Source: Bacillota bacterium
Lineage (GTDB): Bacteria > Bacillota > Clostridia > Lachnospirales > Lachnospiraceae
Reading direction: 5' to 3'
NCBI GenBank assembly: GCA_023386815.1
Contig: JAEWIZ010000017.1
Span: forward strand, 47,786 to 111,785
DNA: 64,000 nucleotides
The notes below the pieces were generated by a model. That model worked only from the letters and a program-made list of their open reading frames with translations, was not told the origin of the DNA and did not search any database. The translations under genes were made by a program, and so were the position numbers. This document shows positions 51,649 to 60,138 of this stretch, one piece after another. Within the stretch, counting starts at the first letter, position 1; each line of letters starts with the position of its first letter.

Positions 51649-52476
51649 ATGGACGTTGCAGAGAAATCAGAGACGATTTATGTGAAAGAAATGGACGATT
51701 ACAAAAAAATGGTAGAGATTTCAGTAGAGAATTTGGGAGTTAGTTTTACGGATAAGGACGGTGGAGCACCGGTAGTAGCTCTACAAAACATTAATTTGGA
51801 GATTATGCAGGGGGAGTTTATCTCATTACTAGGACCCTCTGGCTGCGGGAAGACAACCTTGCTTCGAACCATTGCAGATTTACAGCAGCCAAGCAGCGGA
51901 CAGATATCCGTAAGGGGGGAAACTCCAAGAGAAATCAGATTACAGAAGAAATACGGCATTGTATTTCAAAACCCTGTGCTATATGAGTGGAGAACCGTGA
52001 GAAGAAATGTGTGTATGCCCATGGAGATGATGGGAATTCCGAAGCGGGAAAGAACAGCCCGAGTAACCAAGATGCTGGAGCTGGTGGGGCTGATGGAATT
52101 TGGCAAAAAATATCCCCATGAGTTAAGTGGTGGCATGCAGCAGAGAGTGGGTATTGCAAGAGCGTTAGCAATACATCCGGAAATTTTGTTGATGGATGAA
52201 CCCTTTTCAGCACTGGATGAATTTACAAAGGAAAAATTGCATGAGGATTTGTTGAGGATCTGGAAAAAGACAAATAAAACAATCCTCTTTGTAACCCACA
52301 ATATACAGGAAGCAGTATTCTTATCAGATCGAGTGGTGGTATTATCACCCCATCCAGGCAGAGTCTCCGCTGTTGTCGATATTAACCTGGATCGGCCAAG
52401 AGACTTAGCAATAAAAAGTTCTCCTGAGTTTAATGCACTGGTTACCAAGGTGAGAAATAGCTTTGAGGGAGTATAA
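51649..52476 (+). CDS. ABC transporter ATP-binding protein (SsuB/ThiZ-like)
   Basis: The energising subunit of a nitrate/sulfonate/pyrimidine-type importer. Walker A LLGPSGCGKTTLLRTIAD near residue 66, Q-loop GIVFQNPVLYEW, signature LSGGMQQRVGIARAL near residue 162 and Walker B ILLMDEPFSALDE near 182 are all intact. AAAGGGGCAGGATT precedes the ATG at 51649; the open frame starts nine codons earlier but without a site. It forms an operon with two permeases and a binding protein. Confidence 0.93.
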   Translation: MDVAEKSETIYVKEMDDYKKMVEISVENLGVSFTDKDGGAPVVALQNINLEIMQGEFISLLGPSGCGKTTLLRTIADLQQPSSGQISVRGETPREIRLQKKYGIVFQNPVLYEWRTVRRNVCMPMEMMGIPKRERTARVTKMLELVGLMEFGKKYPHELSGGMQQRVGIARALAIHPEILLMDEPFSALDEFTKEKLHEDLLRIWKKTNKTILFVTHNIQEAVFLSDRVVVLSPHPGRVSAVVDINLDRPRDLAIKSSPEFNALVTKVRNSFEGV

Positions 52477-52478
52477 CG

Positions 52479-53345
52479 ATGAAGAAAGGTATGGTTATGA
52501 GTATGGAAAAAGTGAAAAAAGCCCTTACCTCAAATAAAATGGTAACTTTCGTCTGGGTACTTGGCTTCGTTGGTGTATGGGAGATTGGAGCGACGGTAAT
52601 TGCACAGTCGAAACGAACGCCTGAAAATGTACTTCCCCACCTCTATCAGATTCTAGACTCCGTGATTAGTGATAAGCTAATTAATAGCACGCAGACCGCG
52701 TTGCAGGTCGTACTTAGTAATGCAAGTATTACCTTAATTCGTGCCTTGATCGGCTTTCTCATTGGTATTGCCGCCGGATTTATTCTCGCCTTTCTCATGA
52801 GCATGTTTCAGCTGGTAGAGAAGACCTTCTTTCCTTATCTAATGATAATACAAATGATACCGATTCTTGGTATGGCACCGATTATTCTAGCTGTTACCAA
52901 GGATATTGATAGCAGCCGTATTGTAATAGCGGCCATCCTTACCTTTTATCCGGTGGCTACCAATACACTCGCAGGATTTAAAGCAGTGGAAAAGGAAAAG
53001 CGGGAACTCATGTACTCGATCTCAGCTACAAACTTTCAGATATACAGTAAGTTGATGGTACCTTACTCCATGCCATATTTTTTCACAGGGTTAAAGATAG
53101 CAGCACCCATGGCGATAACAGCTTCCATTCTTGTGGATACCCTGCAGGGTGGAGGAGGACTTGGTACTATGCTTTCTCAGTCCCTAAAGCATGCCATGTC
53201 CATCTATGTATTCTGGCAGATCGTATTTTTTAGCGCCATAATCGGAATTTTAAGCTATTATCTGATGGTAATCATTGAAAAGCTACTGTCCCCTGAAAAA
53301 GGAAATAGGAAAGTGAAGAAAGGGGTGAGTGAGCTTGGAGACTAA
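52479..53345 (+). CDS. ABC transporter permease (first)
   Basis: A BPD-transport family permease (288 residues) with six predicted membrane helices and the EAA-like loop AVEKEKRELMYSISATNFQIY near residue 170. It belongs to the SsuC/ThiX-type group that goes with the neighbouring ATPase. Two bases separate it from the ATPase gene, and the second permease gene overlaps its end by 17 bases. GAGGGAGTATAACG precedes the ATG. Confidence 0.9.
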   Translation: MKKGMVMSMEKVKKALTSNKMVTFVWVLGFVGVWEIGATVIAQSKRTPENVLPHLYQILDSVISDKLINSTQTALQVVLSNASITLIRALIGFLIGIAAGFILAFLMSMFQLVEKTFFPYLMIIQMIPILGMAPIILAVTKDIDSSRIVIAAILTFYPVATNTLAGFKAVEKEKRELMYSISATNFQIYSKLMVPYSMPYFFTGLKIAAPMAITASILVDTLQGGGGLGTMLSQSLKHAMSIYVFWQIVFFSAIIGILSYYLMVIIEKLLSPEKGNRKVKKGVSELGD

Positions 53346-54144
53346 AAAGCAATTAAGAATAACCAAGCAGTCTGTAACAACGATCCTGTATCCCGTCCTC
53401 TTTGGTGTATTGGTTGCAGTGCTTTGGCAGACTCAGGTATTGCACATGCTGATCGGAGCGGATACCTTTACACTACCACTCCCGGGACGAATCTTTGCTA
53501 TTATTTCAGATAATACATCTGAGATTATGCTAAATGTCAAGGCAACTGTAACGGTAGCGCTGGGAGGCCTGGTCTTAGGCTCTTTGCTCGGATATCTACT
53601 GGCAATCCTAGCCACAATATTTCCAAAATGGGGCGTCGGCGGGCTCACCGTTGTTTCAGCCTTTCATGCCATTCCTATTATTGCGATTGCCCCCATATTA
53701 AATAACCTGACAAAGGACTTTAGCAAGGATCCGAATACCCGCAGTATGCTAGCTAAAATGTTGGTAGTAATGATTATGTGTACCGTATCAATGAGCATCA
53801 ATGCTTACCGGGGATTTACGGAGTTAAAGCCATTTTCTCTCGATCTGATGACATCCTACGCAGCGAGTAAAACAACAGTTTTCTTTAAACTAAGGATACC
53901 CAACAGTATACCATATCTGTTTACCGCACTCAGAGTCAGTGTTCCAGGCAGCGTGATCAGCGCCTTGGTGAGTGAGTACTTCGCGGAATATATCATTGGC
54001 GTAGGCCGACAGATTCGCGAAAATATCGTTCTTGCACAATATGCAACCGCCTGGGCTTACATCACTGTAGCCTGTGCCATCGGAATAATCCTGTATGTGA
54101 TTCTTCTGATTGTAGAAGGCGTTTTGTTGAAAGGCCGCCGTTAA
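53329..54144 (+). CDS. ABC transporter permease (second)
   Basis: A second permease of the same family (271 residues) with the EAA-like loop GFTELKPFSLDLMTSYAASK near residue 165. Two different permeases suggest a heterodimeric channel. It starts with GTG inside the end of the first permease, with GGGG just upstream, so translation is coupled. The binding protein follows after 177 bases with its own ribosome site. Confidence 0.9.
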   Translation: MSLETKKQLRITKQSVTTILYPVLFGVLVAVLWQTQVLHMLIGADTFTLPLPGRIFAIISDNTSEIMLNVKATVTVALGGLVLGSLLGYLLAILATIFPKWGVGGLTVVSAFHAIPIIAIAPILNNLTKDFSKDPNTRSMLAKMLVVMIMCTVSMSINAYRGFTELKPFSLDLMTSYAASKTTVFFKLRIPNSIPYLFTALRVSVPGSVISALVSEYFAEYIIGVGRQIRENIVLAQYATAWAYITVACAIGIILYVILLIVEGVLLKGRR

Positions 54145-54321
54145 AGGCTGTATCAACTGAAATATAAGCGATCAGAGAGTGTATTTTACTTCTGATAAAT
54201 GCGCTGATATTGCGTCGTTTATCTCGATTATAGGAAGCGCTTTACTTACTTCCGTTAATATAAAGTTATCTAAGAGATCATCAATTACCAATTATTAATT
54301 AAAATTTAAGGAGGATTATTT

Positions 54322-55497
54322 ATGAAAAAATTTACGAAGCTCTGTTCCCTGTTATTAACCTTAACCTTAGTTGTTTCCCTGTTTAGCGCATGTGGCTCTT
54401 CCACGAAGGATAGCACAACCAGCTCAGAGGTAACCCAGACACCGGAAGCAACGACTACTGTCTTGGAGGAAGCTGCTGCCACAACAGGACCGGCAGGACC
54501 ATACTATAACGTAGATACAAGTGCCGAAGATATTATTAAAGATGCGGCTGCAAAAGGCCAGGTTGGTAACTGGGGACTTGGTAACGAGTATGAAATTCAA
54601 GCAGTATTAGCAAAGTATGGCCAGCCTACTACCTTCTTAAGCCAGGCTTTTGATATGGATGGTTTTGATGATGATTCCATTTTGCTAGCATCAGCAATGA
54701 CTTACAATGAATTAGGTCTGGTAAAGAACAGCTATGATGGTGGTTATGGCTACGGAGATTCGGTAAGCTTCATCGACATGAATGATGAGGGTGTAGCAAT
54801 GCTGGAGGACAATATCTTCTGTACCAAGGCATTTGCAGAAGCAAATCCAGAAACCGTAAAAGCATTCATCTATGCATCGATGAAGGGCTGGGAATATGCG
54901 TGTGCTAATCCGGAAGAAGCAGCGGATATCGTATTCAAATATGGTTCCTCCGTTTCCACCGATCATCAGAAATATATGGCAAGCGAGGTTAAGAAGCTTG
55001 TTGAAACAGATACCACCGGTGCTACTGTAACAAACTATGGTAATATGGATGACACTGCCTTAGCGCAGACTCTTGACCTGGCAAAACGCTACATTCAGTT
55101 AGACGATTCCGTGGCAGCAGAAAAGTTAGCTGCCTTAACCTTAGATGATATCAGGGATGCATCTTATTGGACTGAGGCAATGGCATCTGACGGAACATTC
55201 TCACCGGAGAAGACGGAGGTTTCCATCCAGTTAAAATGGTTACCACAGGCACAGTTCATGGGTTACTACACGGCACTTGAGAAGGGCTATTACAGTGAGG
55301 TTGGATTAAATGTAACAATTGTTCCAGGCGGTGGTGATATTGCTGAAACTACGGCGGTAAATAATGCACAGGTTGACTTCGGTGTGACTTGGGTATCAAA
55401 CTTAATCGCAGCTAATTCCGGTGGGATGGAGCTGGTAGAAGTTTCTCAGGTATATCAGAGATCCGGTTTAGTCCTTGTTTATAAATTAAATCAGTAA
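54322..55497 (+). CDS. ABC transporter substrate-binding lipoprotein, circularly permuted NMT1/THI5-like fold
   Basis: A lipoprotein signal with lipobox LFSAC (Cys24) is followed by a Thr/Ser/Ala-rich linker. In NMT1-type binding proteins the mature protein starts with a lobe like KWLPQAQFMGYYTALEKGYY, then reaches VGNWGLGNEYEIQ, and ends with the helix AEANPETVKAFIYASMKGWE and what follows. Here the order is changed. VGNWGLGNEYEIQ is near residue 81, AEANPETVKAFIYASMKGWE near 177, and the first-lobe segment (VSIQLKWLPQAQF through VYQRSGLVLVYKL) is last, residues 300-390. The family usually binds hydroxymethylpyrimidine, riboflavin or similar rings. Its setting, next to pyrimidine-degrading enzymes, suggests a pyrimidine or hydantoin. 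AAGGAGGATTATTT precedes the ATG. Confidence 0.88.
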   Translation: MKKFTKLCSLLLTLTLVVSLFSACGSSTKDSTTSSEVTQTPEATTTVLEEAAATTGPAGPYYNVDTSAEDIIKDAAAKGQVGNWGLGNEYEIQAVLAKYGQPTTFLSQAFDMDGFDDDSILLASAMTYNELGLVKNSYDGGYGYGDSVSFIDMNDEGVAMLEDNIFCTKAFAEANPETVKAFIYASMKGWEYACANPEEAADIVFKYGSSVSTDHQKYMASEVKKLVETDTTGATVTNYGNMDDTALAQTLDLAKRYIQLDDSVAAEKLAALTLDDIRDASYWTEAMASDGTFSPEKTEVSIQLKWLPQAQFMGYYTALEKGYYSEVGLNVTIVPGGGDIAETTAVNNAQVDFGVTWVSNLIAANSGGMELVEVSQVYQRSGLVLVYKLNQ

Positions 55498-55528
55498 AAG
55501 AAATGCTGTGGCAGATGGGAGGATTTGT

Positions 55529-56905
55529 ATGGATTTATTAATTAAGAACGGAAGGATTGTAACGGCAAAAGAGAGCTTTATTGCAGACATAGCTGTAAAG
55601 AATGAGAAAATCGTGTGTATTGGAACCAATCTGGAGATACAAGCAGCTCATGTGGTTGATGCCACAGGAAAATATGTATTGCCGGGCGCTATTGATGCCC
55701 ATACTCATCTGGCAATGCCCTTTGGCGGCACCGTATCCGCAGACGGATATTTATCAGGAACCAGAGCTGCTGCTTGCGGCGGAGTAACCACGGTATTCGA
55801 TTATCCAATGCAGCGAAAGGGCAAAGGAATCCTTGAGACAGTGAAGGAAAGAGAGCAGATGTGTGATCTGGAAGCCTGTGTTGATTATGCCTTCCATTGT
55901 ATTATAACTAATCTAAATGGTGGCGAGCTGTTAGAAGAGTTTGAAGCTGCCGTTGATTATGGAATTACCAGCTTTAAATGCTTTCTGGTATACAAAAAGG
56001 AAGGCATGATGGTGGATGATGGGACACTAATTAAGGTACTACTCAAAGCCAAGGAAGTAGGGGCAATCACTAATATTCATGCAGAAAATCCAGATGTAAT
56101 AGACCTTAATATTGAACAATTCTTGAAGGAAGGCAAAACCTCTGCCTGGTATCATTATTTAAGCAGACCGGAGTTTGTGGAGGCTGAAGCGGATAAAAGG
56201 GCAGTCCATTGGGCGAAATCAGTAGATGCACCCTTATACATTGTTCATATGGCTGACAAGGAAGGGCTAGAGGCAGCGATTGAAGCTAAGCTGGCAGGAC
56301 ATCCGATCTATATTGAGACCTGCCCCCAGTATCTTGAATTTAACTGTGAGGTCTATAAGAGAGAGGATGGAAGAAACTTCGTGTGCTCACCTCCAATCAA
56401 AGCACAGGAAAGTCAGGATGCATTATGGGATGCTATTCAAAAGGGTACTATTGATACCGTTGCAACGGATCATTGTCCATTCCAGAGCTATGAGAAGGAC
56501 TGGGGCAAGGAGGACTTCACAAAGATTCCAAATGGCTGTGCTGGCATTGAAAATCTATATCCTTATATGCTGGCAGCAGCCAATGAGGGAAAGATTAGCT
56601 TTAGTCGGGCGGTGGAACTATGTTCTACCAATCCCGCCAAGATATTTGGTTGTACCCATAAGGGTTCCCTTACCGTTGGCAAAGATGCAGATATCGTGAT
56701 CTATGATCCGGAAAAAGATTTCACCATTTCAGTTGCTAACATGCACTCTGATTATGATCATACCATTTGGGAAGGCAAAAAGCTTCATGGATATCCGGTT
56801 CAGACCTATGTTAGAGGAAGACTGGTCTATGACGAGGGTAACTTTGTAGGAGAAGCCGGTTACGGCAGGTTTGTAAAGAGAGTACCAGATAAGAAACGTT
56901 CGTAA
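55529..56905 (+). CDS. Dihydropyrimidinase / hydantoinase
   Basis: A binuclear zinc amidohydrolase that opens dihydrouracil (to N-carbamoyl-beta-alanine) or hydantoins. It has the metal motif DAHTHLAMPFGG near residue 57, the lysine for carboxylation in SFKCFLVYKKEG near 151, His ligands in NIHAEN near 183 and IVHMADKEG near 239, and DHCPF near 314 with the catalytic Asp. At 458 residues it is normal. GGGAGGATTTGT sets the ATG at 55529. It follows the binding protein by 31 bases. Confidence 0.93.
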   Translation: MDLLIKNGRIVTAKESFIADIAVKNEKIVCIGTNLEIQAAHVVDATGKYVLPGAIDAHTHLAMPFGGTVSADGYLSGTRAAACGGVTTVFDYPMQRKGKGILETVKEREQMCDLEACVDYAFHCIITNLNGGELLEEFEAAVDYGITSFKCFLVYKKEGMMVDDGTLIKVLLKAKEVGAITNIHAENPDVIDLNIEQFLKEGKTSAWYHYLSRPEFVEAEADKRAVHWAKSVDAPLYIVHMADKEGLEAAIEAKLAGHPIYIETCPQYLEFNCEVYKREDGRNFVCSPPIKAQESQDALWDAIQKGTIDTVATDHCPFQSYEKDWGKEDFTKIPNGCAGIENLYPYMLAAANEGKISFSRAVELCSTNPAKIFGCTHKGSLTVGKDADIVIYDPEKDFTISVANMHSDYDHTIWEGKKLHGYPVQTYVRGRLVYDEGNFVGEAGYGRFVKRVPDKKRS

Positions 56906-56978
56906 GTAAGGATGGATAGAATCAATATTGTGAAAATAGAAGCAAGAATAGCTTGCGAAAAGGTTTGGAGTGATTGAG

Positions 56979-58481
56979 GTGAGTAATGTAGCATATAGGG
57001 ATATGAACCTGACCTGCGAAGTTGGGAGTTGCCTCCTATGTAATGAGGCACCATGTACCAAAGCATGCGGATATGGACTTCCGGTAGATAGTATCATAAG
57101 ATCTTTGCGCTTTGAGAATAGAGCTGGAGCAATAAATAAGCTGCCCAAAGACCTTCCCTGTAACAGCTGTGAAGAAAAGGCTTGCAGGAAGAAGTGTCTA
57201 AAGGCGAGAATAAATAGGCCGATTGAAATTGATGAGATCATGCTTTCTCTTACAGCGTACGAGAAGGAGCTAGCGAAAGAGGTGGATTTGTCCATTGAGT
57301 TTTGCGGTGTAGCATGCGAAAATCCATTTTTTCTATCGTCCTCTGTCGTAGGTAGTAACTATGAAATGGTTGCAAAGGCATTTGATATGGGCTGGGCAGG
57401 TGTCGCATTTAAAACCATAGGAATGTTTGTACCGAAGGAAGTATCGCCTCGGTTTGATGTGCTTAGAAAGGAAAGCCTACCATTTGTAGGGTTTAAGAAT
57501 ATCGAGCAGATATCAGATCACTCCTTAGAGGAGAACCTAAGATTTCTAAAACAGTTAAAAAGGGATTATCCCACGAAAATAATTATTGCATCCATTATGG
57601 GGCAGAGTGAGGAAGAGTGGACATTTCTGGCTAAATTAATGGAAGAAGCTGGGGCAGATATATTAGAGTGTAATTTCTCCTGTCCTCATATGGCAGCCAA
57701 TGGACTTGGCTCCGATGTGGGGCAAAATCCGGAGCTGGTGGCAGCCTATACCAGAGCCGTTAGACAGGGCTCAAAGCTCCCGATTCTTGCCAAGATGACA
57801 CCGAATACGGGGAATATGGAGCTGCCTGCAATTGCAGCAATCGAGGCTGGGGCGGATGGGATTGCAGCTATCAATACAATTAAGAGTATCATGAATGTGA
57901 ATCTTGACACCTTTTCCTCCGGCCCGGATGTTGAAGGGAAGACCAGTGTCGGTGGCTATTCTGGTAAGGCGGTAAAGCCCATAGCTCTTCGTTTCATCCA
58001 TTCCATGAAAAATTGCAGTCAGCTGTCCCAGGTGCCTGTCAGCGGTATGGGTGGGATTGAAACCTGGAAGGATGCTGCAGAGTTTATAGCTCTTGGTTGT
58101 AAGAATATTCAAGTAACCACTGCTGTTATGCAGTATGGTTATCGGATTATTGATGATTTGATTGAGGGGATGAAGCTGTATCTAAGCTCCCATGGATATC
58201 AGAGTATATCTGAGATTGTGGGCAGTGCCCTTGAGAATATTATTTCTGCTGAGCATTTGGATAGGGATAGTATCTGCTATCCAAAATTCGATCGAGTAAA
58301 CTGCCTGGGTTGTGGCCGTTGCTATCTATCCTGCTATGATGGTGGACATCAAGCCTTAAGACAGGATAAGGATACAGGAAAGCCGATCATGGAAGCCGCA
58401 AAATGTGTTGGTTGCCATCTATGTCTAACCGTATGTCCGGTGCAGGCAATTACACTGGGAAAGAGAGTATATAAGAAGTAA
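56979..58481 (+). CDS. preA: Dihydropyrimidine dehydrogenase subunit PreA with an added N-terminal Fe-S domain
   Basis: PreA reduces uracil and thymine at an FMN in a TIM barrel, fed by C-terminal [4Fe-4S] clusters. The barrel (about residues 100-410) and the two C-terminal clusters (CLGCGRCYLSC and CVGCHLCLTVCPVQAI) match E. coli PreA closely, including GSDVGQNPELV and GGIETWKDAAEF. Ahead of this lies an extra cysteine domain (CLLCNEAPCTKACGYGLPVD and CNSCEEKACRKKC) of the type found at the N-terminus of PreT/DPD. The FAD and NAD(P)H domains that normally follow it are absent. No preT gene is in the window. The start may be GTG 56979, GTG 56970 or ATG 57003; TTGGAG fits 56979 best. Confidence 0.85.
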   Translation: MSNVAYRDMNLTCEVGSCLLCNEAPCTKACGYGLPVDSIIRSLRFENRAGAINKLPKDLPCNSCEEKACRKKCLKARINRPIEIDEIMLSLTAYEKELAKEVDLSIEFCGVACENPFFLSSSVVGSNYEMVAKAFDMGWAGVAFKTIGMFVPKEVSPRFDVLRKESLPFVGFKNIEQISDHSLEENLRFLKQLKRDYPTKIIIASIMGQSEEEWTFLAKLMEEAGADILECNFSCPHMAANGLGSDVGQNPELVAAYTRAVRQGSKLPILAKMTPNTGNMELPAIAAIEAGADGIAAINTIKSIMNVNLDTFSSGPDVEGKTSVGGYSGKAVKPIALRFIHSMKNCSQLSQVPVSGMGGIETWKDAAEFIALGCKNIQVTTAVMQYGYRIIDDLIEGMKLYLSSHGYQSISEIVGSALENIISAEHLDRDSICYPKFDRVNCLGCGRCYLSCYDGGHQALRQDKDTGKPIMEAAKCVGCHLCLTVCPVQAITLGKRVYKK

Positions 58482-58646
58482 ATGATCTACTGCTTTATCG
58501 AATGAACTGAAGTGAGAAGGTATAGAAATACGAGTCAAATGGACAGATAATATCAATAAAGTGGATGCCGCGCAGCGACATAAGAGCATTCTCAGAAGCT
58601 TATTTGAAATAGCATATGAGAGTACTCCCAAAAAGGAGGTAATGAT

Positions 58647-59873
58647 ATGGCATCATGTAGCTATGAGAGACTTGAGGATAAGATAAAGACCTTTGGGAGG
58701 TTTGGTGACACGGGAAACGGTGGAATTACAAGGTTTTCCCTCTCACCGGAGGCACTGGAGGCAAGAAATGAATTTAAGAAACGAATGGAGGCCATTGGCG
58801 CTACCGTAGTTACAGATGATATGGCAAACATGTATGCAACAATTCCAGGATCGGAGGATATACCGGCAATTCTGTCCGGTTCCCATCTGGATTCTGTCAG
58901 ACAGGGTGGAAACTATGACGGTGTACTCGGTGTATTGACCGCCATGGAGGCAGCAGAGACGATTGTAGCAGAGAAAATACCACATCGGCATCCAATCACA
59001 GTTGTAGTGTGGACCAATGAAGAGGGAGCACGTTTTGAACCAGCGATGATGTCCTCCGGAGTCATCTGCGGAAAGTTTAAGAAGGTGGAGATGTTAGCTT
59101 CCGTTGCAAAGGATATTCCAGGATATACCTTTGGAGATGCACTAAAGGAAAGCGGATATCACGGCGAAGAAAGTAACCGTATGAAGCCTTCCAAAACAAG
59201 AGCTCTGGTTGAATTACATATCGAACAGGGACCGGTGTTAGAAGCAGAAGGTATCGACATTGGTATCGTGGAAGGTGTTTGCGGGATGATTAATTATGAA
59301 TTTACCTTTCGCGGACAGGCAGGGCATGCTGGCACAACTCCAATGAAATATCGAAGAGATGCTTTATATGCAGCAACGAAGACAATTCAATACCTTCATG
59401 ATGAGCTGGATGAACTTGATAGTAAACTGGTATATACCACCGGTAAGATATCCTGTCATCCCAACATACATACCATTATCCCTGATGAAGTAAAATTCAC
59501 CTTGGATGCAAGGCATCAGGATCCGGAAGTAATCAAACAGGTATTATCCATTATAAAGAAAATACCCTATGAGGTAGAGAAATGTCAGGTGAGTTTTAAA
59601 GAAGCCTGGTCACGTAAAACAGTTAGCTTTACTTCGGAGTTGGTCGATTATGTTGAAAAAAGCGCAAAGGAACTGGGCTATTCCTATCGAAGAATCTATA
59701 GTGGACCCGGACATGATGCACAATTTATGATTGACCTTATTCCGGCGACTATGATTTTTGTACCGAGTGTGGGTGGACATAGCCATTGTGAGATCGAGCA
59801 TACTCCGGTGGACCATTGCTTAAAGGGAGCAAATGTATTATTAAAAACGATTTTGTGCATTGATGGACAATAA
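58647..59873 (+). CDS. M20 family N-carbamoyl amidohydrolase (beta-ureidopropionase/allantoate type)
   Basis: A binuclear metal amidohydrolase that removes the carbamoyl group as CO2 and ammonia. It shows LSGSHLDSVRQGGNYDGVLG near residue 73 (His, Asp), WTNEEGARFEPAMMSSGV near 121 (Glu), LVELHIEQGP near 190 and the late HSHCEIEHT near 380. This pattern fits N-carbamoyl-L-amino-acid or beta-ureidopropionase and allantoate enzymes. Beside PreA and the hydantoinase the most likely substrate is N-carbamoyl-beta-alanine. AAAAGGAGGTAATGAT precedes the ATG. It is the last gene of the cluster. Confidence 0.88.
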   Translation: MASCSYERLEDKIKTFGRFGDTGNGGITRFSLSPEALEARNEFKKRMEAIGATVVTDDMANMYATIPGSEDIPAILSGSHLDSVRQGGNYDGVLGVLTAMEAAETIVAEKIPHRHPITVVVWTNEEGARFEPAMMSSGVICGKFKKVEMLASVAKDIPGYTFGDALKESGYHGEESNRMKPSKTRALVELHIEQGPVLEAEGIDIGIVEGVCGMINYEFTFRGQAGHAGTTPMKYRRDALYAATKTIQYLHDELDELDSKLVYTTGKISCHPNIHTIIPDEVKFTLDARHQDPEVIKQVLSIIKKIPYEVEKCQVSFKEAWSRKTVSFTSELVDYVEKSAKELGYSYRRIYSGPGHDAQFMIDLIPATMIFVPSVGGHSHCEIEHTPVDHCLKGANVLLKTILCIDGQ

Positions 59874-59882
59874 TTATTCCAT

Positions 59883-59932
59883 AACTGGGATATCACAATC
59901 TGCTGAGGCAAATGGTGTTATCCCAGTTTTTA
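59883..59932 (+). terminator. Terminator at the end of the pyrimidine-type cluster
   Basis: AACTGGGAT-A-TCAC pairs with GTG-TT-ATCCCAGTT and is followed by TTT. It lies 10 bases after the amidohydrolase stop. Confidence 0.8.
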
Positions 59933-60028
59933 TATGGAACATATTTTTACAAAAGGGAGAGAACTCACGTATATTCTTTTCACATCGAAGCAAATCAATT
60001 TCCAAACATCCAAAAATGATATCTTTGC

Positions 60029-60057
60029 TTGTAAATATCGACATATTATTCTATAAT
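60029..60057 (+). promoter_or_regulatory. Promoter of the SBP-GGDEF-EAL gene
   Basis: TTGTAA (60029-60034) and a perfect TATAAT (60052-60057) are 17 bases apart, about 80 bases before the ATG. Confidence 0.7.
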
Positions 60058-60138
60058 ATTTATGGATGATGGCAGCATTTTCTATCACCAATGCTTTCAT
60101 CAAAGGGAAGACTATTTACTATCAAAGGGGCAGGCCAT

